From: Cellulomonas sp. KH9
GTDB lineage: Bacteria > Actinomycetota > Actinomycetes > Actinomycetales > Cellulomonadaceae
Length of the DNA stretch: 64,000 nucleotides
Assembly (NCBI RefSeq): GCF_900114185.1
Contig: NZ_FOSE01000005.1
Span: 62,001-126,000, forward strand
Direction of reading: 5' to 3'
The position numbers and the translations under genes were made by a program. Under the pieces are notes generated by a model. The model saw nothing but the letters and a program-made list of their open reading frames with translations. It was not told the origin of the DNA and searched no databases. Shown here in pieces: positions 48,366 through 57,705 of this stretch (position 1 is the first letter of the stretch; every line of letters begins with the position of its first letter).

Positions 48366-50153
48366 TCAGTCGTCGGTCGCGTACGCGCGGGACTGCAGCG
48401 CCCACAGCGTGGCGTAGCGCCCGGCCGCGGCCACGAGCTCGTCGTGCGTGCCCTGCTCGACCACGCGACCGTGCTCCAGGACCACGATGCGGTCCGCCAG
48501 GCGCACGGTGGACATCCGGTGCGTGACGAACAGCGTGACGCCGCCGACCCGCGCCGCGACGTCGGCCGCCACCGTGCGGTACGCGTCGACCAGCCGCTGC
48601 TCGGCCAGGGCGTCGAGCGCCGACGCCGGCTCGTCCAGCACCAGCAGCAGCGGGTCCGTCCGCATGAGCGTGCGGGCGAACCCGACGCCCTGCCACTGCC
48701 CGCCGGACAGGTCCCGGCCGTCGGCGTAGGCCGTCCCGAGCACGCCGTCGTGACCGACCTCGGCCGCGACCTGCGCGACACCGGCGCGGTCCACCGCCGC
48801 AGACACGGCGGCCGGGGAGTCCACGTCGACCAGGTGCCCGATGCCCACGCTGTGCTGCAGCGACAGCTCGACGCGCGCGAGGTCCTGGAACAGCGCGGCG
48901 GTGCGCGCACGCCAGGCCGCCGGCGCGACGTCGGCCAGGTCGACACCCTCGACCACCACCCGCCCCGCCGTGGGCCGGTACAGACCCGTCAGCAGCTTGA
49001 GCAGCGTGCTCTTGCCCGCGCCGTTCTCCCCGACGAGGGCCACCGACGTCCCGGCCGGCAGGTGCAGGTCCGCGTCCGCGAGCGCGTCGAGGTCGGCGTC
49101 GGGGTAGCGGAACGTCACGCCGTCGAGCCGGATGCCGTCGCCCGTGCGCGCCGGGGCGGGCACGCCGGTCGCCGGGGCGACGTCGCCCGCGACCTCCGCC
49201 TCGAAGGCGAGGAAGCGGCGCAGCCCGACGGCGGCGCGGTGCACCGAGCCGAGCAGCGCGATGCCGGTCGACATCTGCACGCTGAGCTGCGTGGCCAGGG
49301 TGACCGTCAGCACCACCTGGCCGGCGGTCGCCCGGCCCTGCGACGCGAGCAGGAAGACCCCGAGGACGGCGGCGACGTAGCCCAGCCCGAAGACGAGCTG
49401 GCCCCCGGTGCGCAGCAGCGCGTAGCGCACGTCGGCGCGGGTCATGGCGTCGTCGTACCGCTCCAGCAGTGCCCGCTGCCGGGCGAGCAGGAAGTCGGCA
49501 CCGCCGCTGAGGCGGATCTCCTTCTGCGACGCGGGGCTCGTGGCCAGCCGGCGCAGGTGCCGGATGCCCCGGGTCGTCGGCGACTGCTGCTCGCGCACCT
49601 GCTCGAGGTCGGTCTCGGCGCGGCGGCCCAGCAGCACGGGCACGACCGCGACGACCGCCAGCAGCAGCAGCCACGGGGACACGGTGCTCAGCACGACGGC
49701 CGTGAGCAGCACCTGCACAGCCGTCGCACCCAGCTGGAGCCCGGACTGCACGGTCGCGCGCATCTGCATGACGTCCTGGCGCAGCAGGTCGACCCGGTCG
49801 GCGAAGGCCGGGTCGTCCGTGCGGTCGAGGTGGTCGGTGCCGTTGACGAGGCGGACGAGGTCGCGGTTGAACCGCTCCTCGGTCAGCTCCGCGAGCGCGA
49901 AGTACGACAGGTGCGCGAAGTGCCCGAGCATGAGCTCGCCGGTCAGCGCGAGGCCGGCGACGACGGCCCAGACGGTGGCGGCGGTCCCGGCACCGTCGAG
50001 CACCGCGTCCACGACGCGGCCGGCGGCGACCGCGACCAGGGGTGTGGCCACCGACCCGGCGAGCAGCAGACCACCACCGACGAGCAGCCGGCGCCGGTCG
50101 AGCCGCCACGCGATCGCCAGCAGCCGGCCGAGGCAGAACAGGACGTCGGTCAC
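48366..50153 (-). CDS. ABC exporter half with fused membrane and ATPase domains (second subunit)
   Basis: The 595-residue protein has six N-terminal membrane helices, then an ATPase domain with Walker A GENGAGKST, signature LSGGQWQGVG, Walker B LLLVLDEPASALD and H-loop VTHRMSTVRLAD. The Gln-Trp-Gln after the signature is shared with its partner. The GTG start overlaps the stop of the partner gene (GTGA). The two together form a heterodimeric exporter, like those for lantibiotics, lipids or drugs. The catalytic Glu after Walker B (DEPAS) is retained. Confidence 0.92.
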   Translation of the reverse strand: MTDVLFCLGRLLAIAWRLDRRRLLVGGGLLLAGSVATPLVAVAAGRVVDAVLDGAGTAATVWAVVAGLALTGELMLGHFAHLSYFALAELTEERFNRDLVRLVNGTDHLDRTDDPAFADRVDLLRQDVMQMRATVQSGLQLGATAVQVLLTAVVLSTVSPWLLLLAVVAVVPVLLGRRAETDLEQVREQQSPTTRGIRHLRRLATSPASQKEIRLSGGADFLLARQRALLERYDDAMTRADVRYALLRTGGQLVFGLGYVAAVLGVFLLASQGRATAGQVVLTVTLATQLSVQMSTGIALLGSVHRAAVGLRRFLAFEAEVAGDVAPATGVPAPARTGDGIRLDGVTFRYPDADLDALADADLHLPAGTSVALVGENGAGKSTLLKLLTGLYRPTAGRVVVEGVDLADVAPAAWRARTAALFQDLARVELSLQHSVGIGHLVDVDSPAAVSAAVDRAGVAQVAAEVGHDGVLGTAYADGRDLSGGQWQGVGFARTLMRTDPLLLVLDEPASALDALAEQRLVDAYRTVAADVAARVGGVTLFVTHRMSTVRLADRIVVLEHGRVVEQGTHDELVAAAGRYATLWALQSRAYATDD

Positions 50154-52042
50154 GGGGCCTCCCCCTCGGTGCCGGCGTGCACGCCGCCGGACGCGGGCGG
50201 TGCGGCGCCGGCCGCGGCGAACCGCCGGGCCTGCACCTCGAACATCCGGGCGTAGTCGCCGCCGCGGGCGACGAGCTCGTCGTGCGTGCCCGCCTCGGTG
50301 ACCCGGCCGCCGTCGAGCACGACGATCCGGTCGGCACGGCGCACGGTGGAGAACCGGTGGGAGATGACCAGGCTGGTCACGCCGCGCGTCAGGTCGAGGA
50401 ACGTGTCGTAGAACTCCGCCTCGCCGCGGGCGTCGAGTTGCGCGGTGGGCTCGTCGAGCACCAGCACCCCCGCACCGTGGCGCACCGCGAACAGCGACCG
50501 CGCCAGGGCGACGCGCTGCCACTGCCCGCCGGACAGGTCACGGCCGCCGGGCACGGCACGCGTCAGCGGGGTGTCGAGGCCCTGCGGCAACCCGTCCAGC
50601 CAGGCCCCCAGCCCCACGCGCCGCAGCTCGGCGGCGACCCCGGCGTCGTCGTCCAGGTGGTCGATCGCGCCCATGGCGACGTTCTCGCGCAGCGTCAGCT
50701 CGTACCGCAGGAAGTCCTGGAAGGTCGCCGCGAACGTGCGCTGCCACGCCGCGGGGTCCACGCCGCGCAGGTCCGCGCCGTCGACCAGCACCGCACCCGC
50801 GTCGGGCGTGTACATGCCGGTCAGCACCTTGACGAGCGTGGTCTTGCCCGCGCCGTTGACGCCCACGAGGGCCGTGGACGTGCCGACGGGGAGCTCGAGG
50901 TCGAGGCCGTCGAGGACCGGCAGGTCGGGGCGGTAGCCGAAGCGCACGCCGCGCAGCGCGATCTCCCGGGTCGGGCGGACCACCTGCCCGCCGCCGGTGG
51001 GGACGCCGGTGCGCCGGGCCGCGTCCTCGAGCTCGAGCATCGCCTCCCACGCGCCGCGGCCGTAGACGAGCTTGACGTCCGACTCGGGGAAGATCACGCC
51101 GAACCGGCCGCACAGGGCGACGGCCTGCACGGCGATGCTCACCGCGGCGACGTCGGCGCCCGTGCGCGCCACCAGCAGCAGCGCCACCACCGAGCCCACC
51201 GCGGCGACCAGCGCGTACACGGCGAAGGGCGCGCCGTAGACCTCGCGGCGCAGTCGCCACGTCGGCTCCAGCACCGCGCGGTTCTCCGCGACGTACCGGT
51301 CCTCCAGCCAGCCGGCGAGGCCCAGGACGCGGATCTCCTTGGCCGCCCGCGTCCCGGTGGCCAGCTCCCGGACGTACGTGACGCGCCGCCGCAGCGGGCC
51401 GAACGACCGGATCAGGCCGCCCCACCGGAAGAACCCCTCCGTCTGCCCGAGGCGCGCCACCAGCGCCACCACGAGCGCCGCGAGCGCCGGCCACGGCCCG
51501 ACCACCACCGCCAACAGCACGACCGCACCGACCAGCTGCACATACCGGGCCGTGAGCGCGAGCGCGCCCTCGAGCGCCGCCCCGGGCGTGAGCGTCCACT
51601 GCTCGAACGCCTCCTCGGCCTGCGCCAGCCGGTCGGCGACGTCGGGTCGCTCCAGCCCCGCGAGCGTCGCGCCGTGGAAGGCGAACGACGTCAGCCGCGC
51701 GATGCAGGCCGCGTCGACCCGGCGCTGCACCTTGCGGGACAGGACGAGCTGCACGGGCGCGAGCAGCTGCTGCACGACGAACGCCACCAGCGCGGTCACC
51801 AGCCAGGGCGTCGCCGGCTCCCCCGCCACGACGCGCTGCAGCGCGTACCCCGTCCCCGCCATGAACGCCACGGGCGCGGCGCCGGCCACCACGTGCACCG
51901 CGAGCGTGACGGCCACCAGGCCGCGCCCGGCGTACGGCAGCAGACGCCGCAGGTGCTCGGCCGCCGCGCGCCGCTGGCGCCAGCGGCGCCCGAGCCCGCG
52001 CAGCGTCGGTCGGACCTCGTCGGTCGTCGTCGTCACGTGCAC
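50150..52042 (-). CDS. ABC exporter half with fused membrane and ATPase domains (first subunit)
   Basis: The 630-residue protein starts at GTG 52042. After an Arg-rich N-terminus (RRWRQRRAAAEHLRRLLPYA) come six membrane helices, then Walker A GVNGAGKTT, signature LSGGQWQRVALA, Walker B VLVLDEPTAQLD and H-loop ISHRFSTVRRAD. It is the first gene of the two-subunit exporter. A CAACGTTTCG element at about 52101-52110 upstream may be regulatory. No substrate-type gene (peptide, modification enzyme) lies next to it, so the cargo stays unknown. Confidence 0.92.
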   Translation of the reverse strand: MHVTTTTDEVRPTLRGLGRRWRQRRAAAEHLRRLLPYAGRGLVAVTLAVHVVAGAAPVAFMAGTGYALQRVVAGEPATPWLVTALVAFVVQQLLAPVQLVLSRKVQRRVDAACIARLTSFAFHGATLAGLERPDVADRLAQAEEAFEQWTLTPGAALEGALALTARYVQLVGAVVLLAVVVGPWPALAALVVALVARLGQTEGFFRWGGLIRSFGPLRRRVTYVRELATGTRAAKEIRVLGLAGWLEDRYVAENRAVLEPTWRLRREVYGAPFAVYALVAAVGSVVALLLVARTGADVAAVSIAVQAVALCGRFGVIFPESDVKLVYGRGAWEAMLELEDAARRTGVPTGGGQVVRPTREIALRGVRFGYRPDLPVLDGLDLELPVGTSTALVGVNGAGKTTLVKVLTGMYTPDAGAVLVDGADLRGVDPAAWQRTFAATFQDFLRYELTLRENVAMGAIDHLDDDAGVAAELRRVGLGAWLDGLPQGLDTPLTRAVPGGRDLSGGQWQRVALARSLFAVRHGAGVLVLDEPTAQLDARGEAEFYDTFLDLTRGVTSLVISHRFSTVRRADRIVVLDGGRVTEAGTHDELVARGGDYARMFEVQARRFAAAGAAPPASGGVHAGTEGEAP

Positions 52043-52142
52043 CCCTGCCTTCGGACGGCCTCCGCCGCACGCGAACCTAGGCCCCCGGCCCCCCGCCCGA
52101 CAACGTTTCGTCCCGGTTCCCGCCTGCTCGTCCCCCGCGCGG

Positions 52143-52775
52143 TCAGAACGCGGTGATCGGCAGGGCGCGCTCGCGGCGGGTGAGGGCGGCGACCACGCGC
52201 GCCTGGCCGTGCCGGGCGACCGCGAGGCGCACCAGCAGGTCGCGGACGGGGTCGAAGACCTCCGCGGGGAAGGTGGGGGTGCCGACGTCGACGCTGACCG
52301 CCAGGTCGTCGGCGTGCACGACGACCTCGAGCACGCGCGTCAGCAGGAAGTCCTCGCGCCGCAGGGCCCACCCGGCCCAGGGGACGGGCACGACGTCGGG
52401 CGCCGTGCCGTCGGTCAGCGCCGTGCGGACGACGTCGCGCTGCGCGGCGACCCGGTCGTGCAGCGCCTGCGGACCCGCCGCGGCGGCCTCCTCGTCGGCG
52501 CTGCGGTCGTTGACCGGGTCCTGCGGCGCGGCCGTCGGCCACGCGGAACGCGCGTAGTGCTCGTCGGCGTCGGCCAGCACCGGCAGGTCACCGGGGTCGA
52601 GCGCGAGGACCTGCGCGGCGCGCACCACCTGGTTGCCCAGGTGCACCGCCAGCGCCCCGACGCTCAGGCGCGGCAACGCGCTGGGCTGCGACCAGCGCGC
52701 CGCGACGTCGGGCCGGTCGATGAGGGTGAGTGCCGCGTCGGCGGCCGTGAGGAACGCGTCGTCGCGGGGCGTCAT
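52143..52775 (-). CDS. Maleylpyruvate isomerase / mycothiol-dependent-type DinB-fold protein
   Basis: The 210-residue protein begins at ATG 52775: MTPRDDAFLTAADAALTLID, then ALPRLSVGALAVHLGNQVVR, and the DDLAVSVDV segment after LTRVLEVVVHA. This is the TIGR03083-like maleylpyruvate isomerase N-terminal fold, where His residues bind zinc. Known members use mycothiol, which fits an actinobacterium. The reaction here is unknown. It diverges from a DinB gene on the other strand. Confidence 0.8.
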   Translation of the reverse strand: MTPRDDAFLTAADAALTLIDRPDVAARWSQPSALPRLSVGALAVHLGNQVVRAAQVLALDPGDLPVLADADEHYARSAWPTAAPQDPVNDRSADEEAAAAGPQALHDRVAAQRDVVRTALTDGTAPDVVPVPWAGWALRREDFLLTRVLEVVVHADDLAVSVDVGTPTFPAEVFDPVRDLLVRLAVARHGQARVVAALTRRERALPITAF

Positions 52776-52896
52776 GCCGGGCAGTGTGGCAGCGGGAGCG
52801 GCACGTCGGAAGGCCGGACGGCCCCGCGACCCGGCGCGGGGCCGGCACCGGAGTATTCCCACGACCCGCGACGGAGGCCCTGCCAGACTCCCGACC

Positions 52897-53454
52897 ATGG
52901 ACCGCAGCGACGTCGCCCCCGCCCGCCTGACCCCCGAGCGCACGGACCCGCCGTTCGGGGGCGACGAGGCACAGACCCTGCTGGGCTTCCTCGACTACCA
53001 CCGCCGCACGCTGCTGCTCAAGGTCGACGGCCTGGACGCCGACGCGCTGCGCCGGACCCTGCCGCCCTCGACACTGACCCTCGGCGGGCTGCTGAAGCAC
53101 CTGGCGATGGTCGAGGACAACTGGTTCTCGCACGTGTGGCTGGACGAGCAGGTCGAGCCGTGGGCGTCGGCGCCCTGGGACGTCGACCACGACTGGGAGC
53201 TCACGAGCGCCGCGCAGGACTCCCCGGAGGAGCTGCGGGCGCTGTGGGACGCGGCCGTGGCGCGGTCGCAGCGCACGGTCGAGACGGCCCTGGCGGCCGG
53301 CGGGCTGGACCAGACGGGCCGCCGGCTGCGACGCGACACCGGCGAGGGCGTGTCGCTGCGCTGGATCCTCGTCCACATGATCGAGGAGTACGCCCGCCAC
53401 AACGGGCACGCCGACCTGCTGCGCGAGTCGATCGACGGCGTCACCGGCGAGTGA
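52897..53454 (+). CDS. DinB-family protein (DUF664)
   Basis: The 185-residue protein starts at ATG 52897. It shows FGGDEAQTLLGFLDYHRRTL, GGLLKHLAMVEDNWFSHVW and LRWILVHMIEEYARHNGHAD, which carry the three His residues of the DinB four-helix metal site (H in KHL, H in VHM, H in RHNGH). Family members of this type are often called DUF664 or mycothiol-S-transferases. Thiol transfer is the usual activity, but it is not proven here. It neighbours two further small genes on the same strand. Confidence 0.86.
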   Translation: MDRSDVAPARLTPERTDPPFGGDEAQTLLGFLDYHRRTLLLKVDGLDADALRRTLPPSTLTLGGLLKHLAMVEDNWFSHVWLDEQVEPWASAPWDVDHDWELTSAAQDSPEELRALWDAAVARSQRTVETALAAGGLDQTGRRLRRDTGEGVSLRWILVHMIEEYARHNGHADLLRESIDGVTGE

Positions 53455-53483
53455 GTGTCGGTGGTGCGCGGCAGCATGGTGCC

Positions 53484-54083
53484 GTGGCCGACGACCTGCC
53501 GGAGCTGCTGCTCCCCGACGCGAGCGCCTGGCGTGCCTGGCTCGCGGAGCACCACACCGACCCCACCGGGGTCTGGCTCGTCCTGCACAAGAAGGGCGGC
53601 GACGTCACGACGCTGACGTACGTGCAGGCGGTCGAGGAGGCGCTGTGCTTCGGCTGGATCGACGGGCAGGCACGCCGGCGCGACGAGCACAGCTCGTTCC
53701 AGCGGATGACGCCGCGACGCCCGCGCAGCGCGTGGTCCGCGGTCAACGTGGAACGCGTGGCGCACCTCGAGGCCGAGGGTCGCATGCACGACGCGGGCCG
53801 CGCGCAGGTGGCCGCCGCGCGTGCCGACGGGCGCTGGGACGCGGCCTACCGCGGGCCCGCGACGATCGAGGTGCCGGACGACCTGGCCGCCGCGCTCGAC
53901 GCCGTCCCGGCGGCGCGCGCCTGGTTCGACGTGCTGACGTCGGGCAACCGCTACTCGATCCTGTACCGCGTGGGCGAGGCCAAGCGCCCCGAGACGCGCG
54001 CCCGGCGCATCGCGACGTTCGTCGAGGACCTGGCCCAGGGCCGCACGCCGGGGCCGCAGAAGCGGCGACCGGACGGCGTCTGA
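53484..54083 (+). CDS. YdeI/OmpD-associated family protein
   Basis: The 199-residue protein starts at GTG 53484. It carries DPTGVWLVLHKKGGDVTTLT, VEEALCFGWIDGQARRRDEH and RMTPRRPRSAWSAVNVERVA, the YdeI/DUF1801-like signature, then AALDAVPAARAWFDVLTSGN and RYSILYRVGEAKRPETRARR. The family was linked to resistance to cationic peptides in enterobacteria, but the function in actinobacteria is unknown. It follows the DinB gene by 29 bp. Confidence 0.87.
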   Translation: MADDLPELLLPDASAWRAWLAEHHTDPTGVWLVLHKKGGDVTTLTYVQAVEEALCFGWIDGQARRRDEHSSFQRMTPRRPRSAWSAVNVERVAHLEAEGRMHDAGRAQVAAARADGRWDAAYRGPATIEVPDDLAAALDAVPAARAWFDVLTSGNRYSILYRVGEAKRPETRARRIATFVEDLAQGRTPGPQKRRPDGV

Positions 54084-54145
54084 CCGCCCGCCCCGGCCGC
54101 GGCTCCCCCTCCCGCCGGCCGCCCGCCGCCGGTAGCGTCCCGCCG

Positions 54146-54655
54146 GTGACGACCGACGAGACGACGCCCGCCCCGCAGGACGCCCCCGGCCTCGACACCA
54201 CCCGCTACCGGTTCACGTCCGACCGGGCCGACGTCGACCGCGCGACCGTGCACCGCTGGTTGTCCGAGCGCTCCTACTGGGCGCGCGGGCGCACCCGTGC
54301 GGTGCAGGACGCCGCGATCGACGGGTCGCTGTGCTTCGGCGTCCTCGAGCGGGCGTCGGGGCGGCAGGTCGCGTTCGCCCGTGTCGTCACCGACGGGGCA
54401 GCCTTCGCGTGGCTGTGCGACGTGTTCGTCGACGAGGCGGAGCGCGGCCAGGGGATCGGCACGGCGCTCGTCGCCGGCACCGTCGCGCACCTGGAGGCCA
54501 TGGACCTGCCCCGGGTCGTCCTCGCCACCGCCGACGCGCACGGCCTGTACCAGCGGTTCGGGTTCGCCCCCGTGGAGCCGGGGACGTACCTGGCGCTGCT
54601 CCGGACCCCCGCGGCGCCGCCCGACGGTCCCACGGCACCGCCGCCCACCGTCTGA
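54146..54655 (+). CDS. GNAT-family N-acetyltransferase
   Basis: The 169-residue protein starts at GTG 54146. It has the GNAT core with FAWLCDVFVDEAERGQGIGT (acetyl-CoA loop ERGQGIG), VAGTVAHLEAMDLPRVVLAT and the closing HGLYQRFGFAPVEPGTY. It resembles the widespread small GNATs with SYWARGRTRAVQDAAIDGS near residue 45-60 and a Pro-rich tail. Substrate unknown. The gene converges with a NUDIX gene 16 bp downstream. Confidence 0.87.
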   Translation: MTTDETTPAPQDAPGLDTTRYRFTSDRADVDRATVHRWLSERSYWARGRTRAVQDAAIDGSLCFGVLERASGRQVAFARVVTDGAAFAWLCDVFVDEAERGQGIGTALVAGTVAHLEAMDLPRVVLATADAHGLYQRFGFAPVEPGTYLALLRTPAAPPDGPTAPPPTV

Positions 54656-54671
54656 GCGCGCACCGGACCGC

Positions 54672-55169
54672 TCACGGGCCCGTGGCCGCCAGCAGCGCGT
54701 CGACAACCGGCTGCTGCCCTGCCACCAGCCGGGGCCGGGCCTGCTCGACCGGGAACCACGCCGCCCGGTCGACCTCGGGGACGTCGAGGCGCCGCCCGGA
54801 CCGCGGGGGCCACTCGACCTGCGCGGTGCTGATGCCCGGGCGGGTCGTCAGGTCGGGGCACGCGGGGTCGTCGGGCGAGCCGACGAGCGCCGCCGGCACC
54901 TCGACCGCCAGCACGTGCACGACCTTGCCCGAGCTGTAGCGGAACGCTCCCAGGTCCACGGCCGGCAGGTCGGGCGGCGGCACGCCCAGCTCCTCGCGGA
55001 ACTCCCGGCGGGCCGCCGCCGCGACGTCCTCGCCCGGCTCGACCACACCCTTGGGCACCGACCACGCCCGCTCGTCCTTGCGCGCCCAGAAGGGGCCGCC
55101 CATGTGGGCGATCAGCACGTGCGCGGACGCGCCGCGGCCGTGGTGCAGCAGCAGCCCCGCGCTGGTCAC
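54672..55169 (-). CDS. NUDIX hydrolase
   Basis: The protein of about 165 residues begins at GTG 55169 (VTSAGLLLHHG); GTG 55175 is a close alternative, and a longer frame extends upstream to 55265 into the next gene. The Nudix box GVVEPGEDVAAAARREFREE then LGV matches G-x5-E-x7-REUxEExGU. It is preceded by ARKDERAWSVPKG and followed by a beta-rich end. It hydrolyses nucleoside diphosphate compounds or related molecules. It lies 46 bp after the DJ-1/PfpI gene on the same strand. Confidence 0.88.
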   Translation of the reverse strand: MTSAGLLLHHGRGASAHVLIAHMGGPFWARKDERAWSVPKGVVEPGEDVAAAARREFREELGVPPPDLPAVDLGAFRYSSGKVVHVLAVEVPAALVGSPDDPACPDLTTRPGISTAQVEWPPRSGRRLDVPEVDRAAWFPVEQARPRLVAGQQPVVDALLAATGP

Positions 55170-55215
55170 GGGCACGGGCGCACCGGCCGTCGTCGTGCGG
55201 GGTGAGGGCGGGCCG

Positions 55216-55797
55216 TCAGGACGCGAGCGCGGCGCCGCGCGCGACCAGGGCGGAGTCGACCTCACGCAGGAACGCGTCGAGGTCGTCGGGGGTGCGTGAC
55301 GTGACGAGCGTGAAGCCTGCCGCGTCGTCGCTGACGACCTCCGCGTCGACCCAGGTGCCCCCGGCGTTGCGCACGTCCGTGGTGAGCGAGGGGTACGACG
55401 TCAGGCGCTTGCCGCCGACGAGGCCGGCCTCGACCAGCAGCCACGGCCCGTGGCAGATGGCGGCGACGGGCCGCCCCGAGGACGCGAAGGCCCTGACCAG
55501 GCTCACGGCCTCGTCCTGCAGGCGCAGGCTGTCGGCGTTGAGGGTCCCGCCCGGGACCAGCAGGAGGTCGTAGTCGTCGGGGTCGACGGCACCGAGCGTG
55601 AGGGTGGGCTGGACCTTGCGTCCGGGGTCCTTGTCGCCGACGAGCGTCTCGATCGGGGCGTCGTCGACGGCGGCGACGTCGACCGTCGCGCCGTCGGCAC
55701 GCAGGTGCTCCACGGGCACGACGAGCTCGTCCTGCTCCACGCCGTAGTTGGTGACGACGGCCAGCACGCGGCGGCCGGTGAGGTCCGCGTCGGACAT
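55216..55797 (-). CDS. DJ-1/PfpI-family protein
   Basis: The 193-residue protein starts at ATG 55797. It has RVLAVVTNYGVEQDELVVPV, DYDLLLVPGGTLNADSLRLQ and the nucleophile elbow PVAAICHGPWLLVEAGLVGG, with the conserved Cys in ICHG. The fold is that of DJ-1/PfpI type glutamine amidotransferase-like hydrolases or stress proteins. The reaction (protease, glyoxalase or repair) is not clear. The 236 bp to the divergent MFS gene hold promoters for both. Confidence 0.88.
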   Translation of the reverse strand: MSDADLTGRRVLAVVTNYGVEQDELVVPVEHLRADGATVDVAAVDDAPIETLVGDKDPGRKVQPTLTLGAVDPDDYDLLLVPGGTLNADSLRLQDEAVSLVRAFASSGRPVAAICHGPWLLVEAGLVGGKRLTSYPSLTTDVRNAGGTWVDAEVVSDDAAGFTLVTSRTPDDLDAFLREVDSALVARGAALAS

Positions 55798-56033
55798 GGT
55801 GTGTCTCCTCCGGGTCGACGGTGTGCCCGGGGTGGCCGGGCGTCGGCCACCGTAAGCACGTCGCCGGCGCCCCGCACCCGGAGCCGGGCGCACGCCGTGC
55901 GACCCCCGCGCACCCGCAGCACACTCGAGACGGGGGTGCGACCGCCGGCCGTGCGCCCCGGCAGTGCTCACCCGCGGCGCCACGCCGGACGGTCGGTGGA
56001 CGCCGCGTCCCGACGCGCAGCGAGGACACGCCC

Positions 56034-57620
56034 ATGAGCGGCACCACGCACCCCCCGGCGGAGACGGGCGAACCGGAGTTCGTGCTGTCCCGCGGGACGG
56101 TCTACGTCATCTTCAGCGCCCTGCTCGCGGCCATGTTCCTGTCCGCCCTGGACCAGTCCGTGGTGAGCACGGCGCTGCCGACGATCGTCGGCGACCTGGG
56201 CGCGGCCGACCGTGAGGGCTGGATCGTCACCGCGTACCTGCTGGCGATCGCCGTGGTGATGCCCGTGTACGGCAAGGTCGGCGACCTGTGGGGACGGCGC
56301 ACCCCGTTCCTCGTCGCGCTGGTGCTGTTCCTCATCGGGTCGACGGGCTCGGCCCTGTCCGGCTCCTTCGCGGAGCTGGTGGTGTGGCGGTCCCTGCAGG
56401 GCCTGGGCGCCGGCGGTCTGGTCATCCTCAGCCAGGCGATCATCGCCGACATCGTCTCCGCCCGTGAGCGCGGCAAGTTCATGGGGCCGATCGGCGCGGT
56501 GTTCGGCGTGGCCACGGTGATCGGGCCGCTGCTGGGCGGCTGGTTCACCGACGGCCCGGGGTGGCGCTGGTGCTTCTGGCTGAACGTGCCGGTCGCCCTG
56601 GTCGCGCTGGGCATCGCGTGGTTCCGGCTGCGGCTGCCCACGCACCGCGCGACGAGCCGCCTCGACGTGCTCGGTGCGGTGCTGCTGACCCTGACGACCT
56701 CGGGCATCGTCTTCCTGACCAGCTGGAGCACGATCTCGTCCGACCGCCGATACGACTGGAGCAACCCGGCGCTGTGGGCCCTGGTGGTGGTGACCGTCGT
56801 CGCGCTGGTCGCCTTCCTGGTGGCGGAGTCCCGCGCGGCCGACCCCCTGATCCCCCTGCACCTGTTCCGCAGCCGCACGTTCACCGTCTCGGTGACCATC
56901 GCCCTGCTGTTCGGCATGACGATGTTCGCGGCGCTGTCGTTCCTGCCGACGTTCCTGCAGATGGCGCGCGGCTCCACCGCGACGGACGCGGGGCTGATGA
57001 TGCTGCCGATGACCGTGGGCCTGATGATCACGGCGCTCGGCTCGGGCCTGCTCATCACGCGGTACGGGCGGTACAAGCCGTACCCGATCATCGGCATGGG
57101 CATCGCGACGATCGGGCTGGCGTGGCTCACGCAGCTGACGCCCGACATCTCGATGGTCACGTTCGGCGCCATGATCTTCGTCCTCGGGCTCGGCCTGGGG
57201 TTCGTCATGCAGACGATCGTCATCGCGGTGCAGAACTCGGTGACCCCCGACCTGGTGGGCGTGGCGACGTCGACCAACAACTTCCTGCGGGAGATCGGTG
57301 CGGCCGTCGGCACCAGCGTCTTCTCCACGGTCTTCACCGCCCGCCTGGCGACGCAGCTGGGTGACGCGCTGCGCGACGCGCCGCCCGGGGACGTGCCGCA
57401 GGGGTTCGGTGCGCAGTCCCTGACCCCGGACGCGGTGCGCGAGCTGCCGGCGGCGCTGCGCGACGTCGTCGTCGACGCGTACTCCCAGGCCCTCGCGCCC
57501 GCGTTCTGGTACCTGGTGCCGCTCGCCGTGCTGGGCTTCGTCATCGCGTTCTTCATGAAGGAGGTCGCCCTGTCCGACAAGTCGGGGCTGGAGGCCCGGG
57601 GGGTCGCACGGGTGGAGTAG
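56034..57620 (+). CDS. MFS transporter, DHA2 (14-helix) drug exporter family
   Basis: The 528-residue membrane protein starts at ATG 56034. It has the DHA2 signatures MFLSALDQSVVSTALPTIVG, AIAVVMPVYGKVGDLWGRRT (motif A) and GLGAGGLVILSQAIIADIVS. The central FGVATVIGPLLGGWFTDGPG holds antiporter motif C, and 14 helices are predicted. It likely exports drugs by proton antiport. No TetR or MarR regulator lies next to it, and the DGPF/ECF42 genes follow. Confidence 0.92.
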   Translation: MSGTTHPPAETGEPEFVLSRGTVYVIFSALLAAMFLSALDQSVVSTALPTIVGDLGAADREGWIVTAYLLAIAVVMPVYGKVGDLWGRRTPFLVALVLFLIGSTGSALSGSFAELVVWRSLQGLGAGGLVILSQAIIADIVSARERGKFMGPIGAVFGVATVIGPLLGGWFTDGPGWRWCFWLNVPVALVALGIAWFRLRLPTHRATSRLDVLGAVLLTLTTSGIVFLTSWSTISSDRRYDWSNPALWALVVVTVVALVAFLVAESRAADPLIPLHLFRSRTFTVSVTIALLFGMTMFAALSFLPTFLQMARGSTATDAGLMMLPMTVGLMITALGSGLLITRYGRYKPYPIIGMGIATIGLAWLTQLTPDISMVTFGAMIFVLGLGLGFVMQTIVIAVQNSVTPDLVGVATSTNNFLREIGAAVGTSVFSTVFTARLATQLGDALRDAPPGDVPQGFGAQSLTPDAVRELPAALRDVVVDAYSQALAPAFWYLVPLAVLGFVIAFFMKEVALSDKSGLEARGVARVE

Positions 57621-57629
57621 CGCGCGGGG

Positions 57630-57656
57630 TGTCGAATCCGGTGGTCCTCGCCCGTC
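57630..57656 (+). promoter_or_regulatory. ECF42-type promoter of the two-domain DGPF gene
   Basis: TGTCGAA (57630-57636) is followed after exactly 16 bp by CGTC (57653-57656), 50 bp before the ATG. The -35 TGTCGAA and -10 CGTC type is what has been described for ECF42 sigma factors in Streptomyces. The identical arrangement at 58459 strengthens the call. Confidence 0.7.
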
Positions 57657-57705
57657 GTGGGCGTGCCGGGCACAGTGGGTGCCCCGGGACGTGCTGGAGG
57701 ACACG

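Noticed and set aside
48366..52042. Lantibiotic or lasso peptide gene cluster around the ABC pair
   Set aside because: No precursor, dehydratase, cyclase or protease gene is present within 5 kb; the exporter alone is not enough.
51339..54083. 914-codon open frame covering three genes
   Set aside because: Only its last 199 codons (the YdeI-like protein) look like a protein; the rest is antisense to the ABC exporter and other genes.
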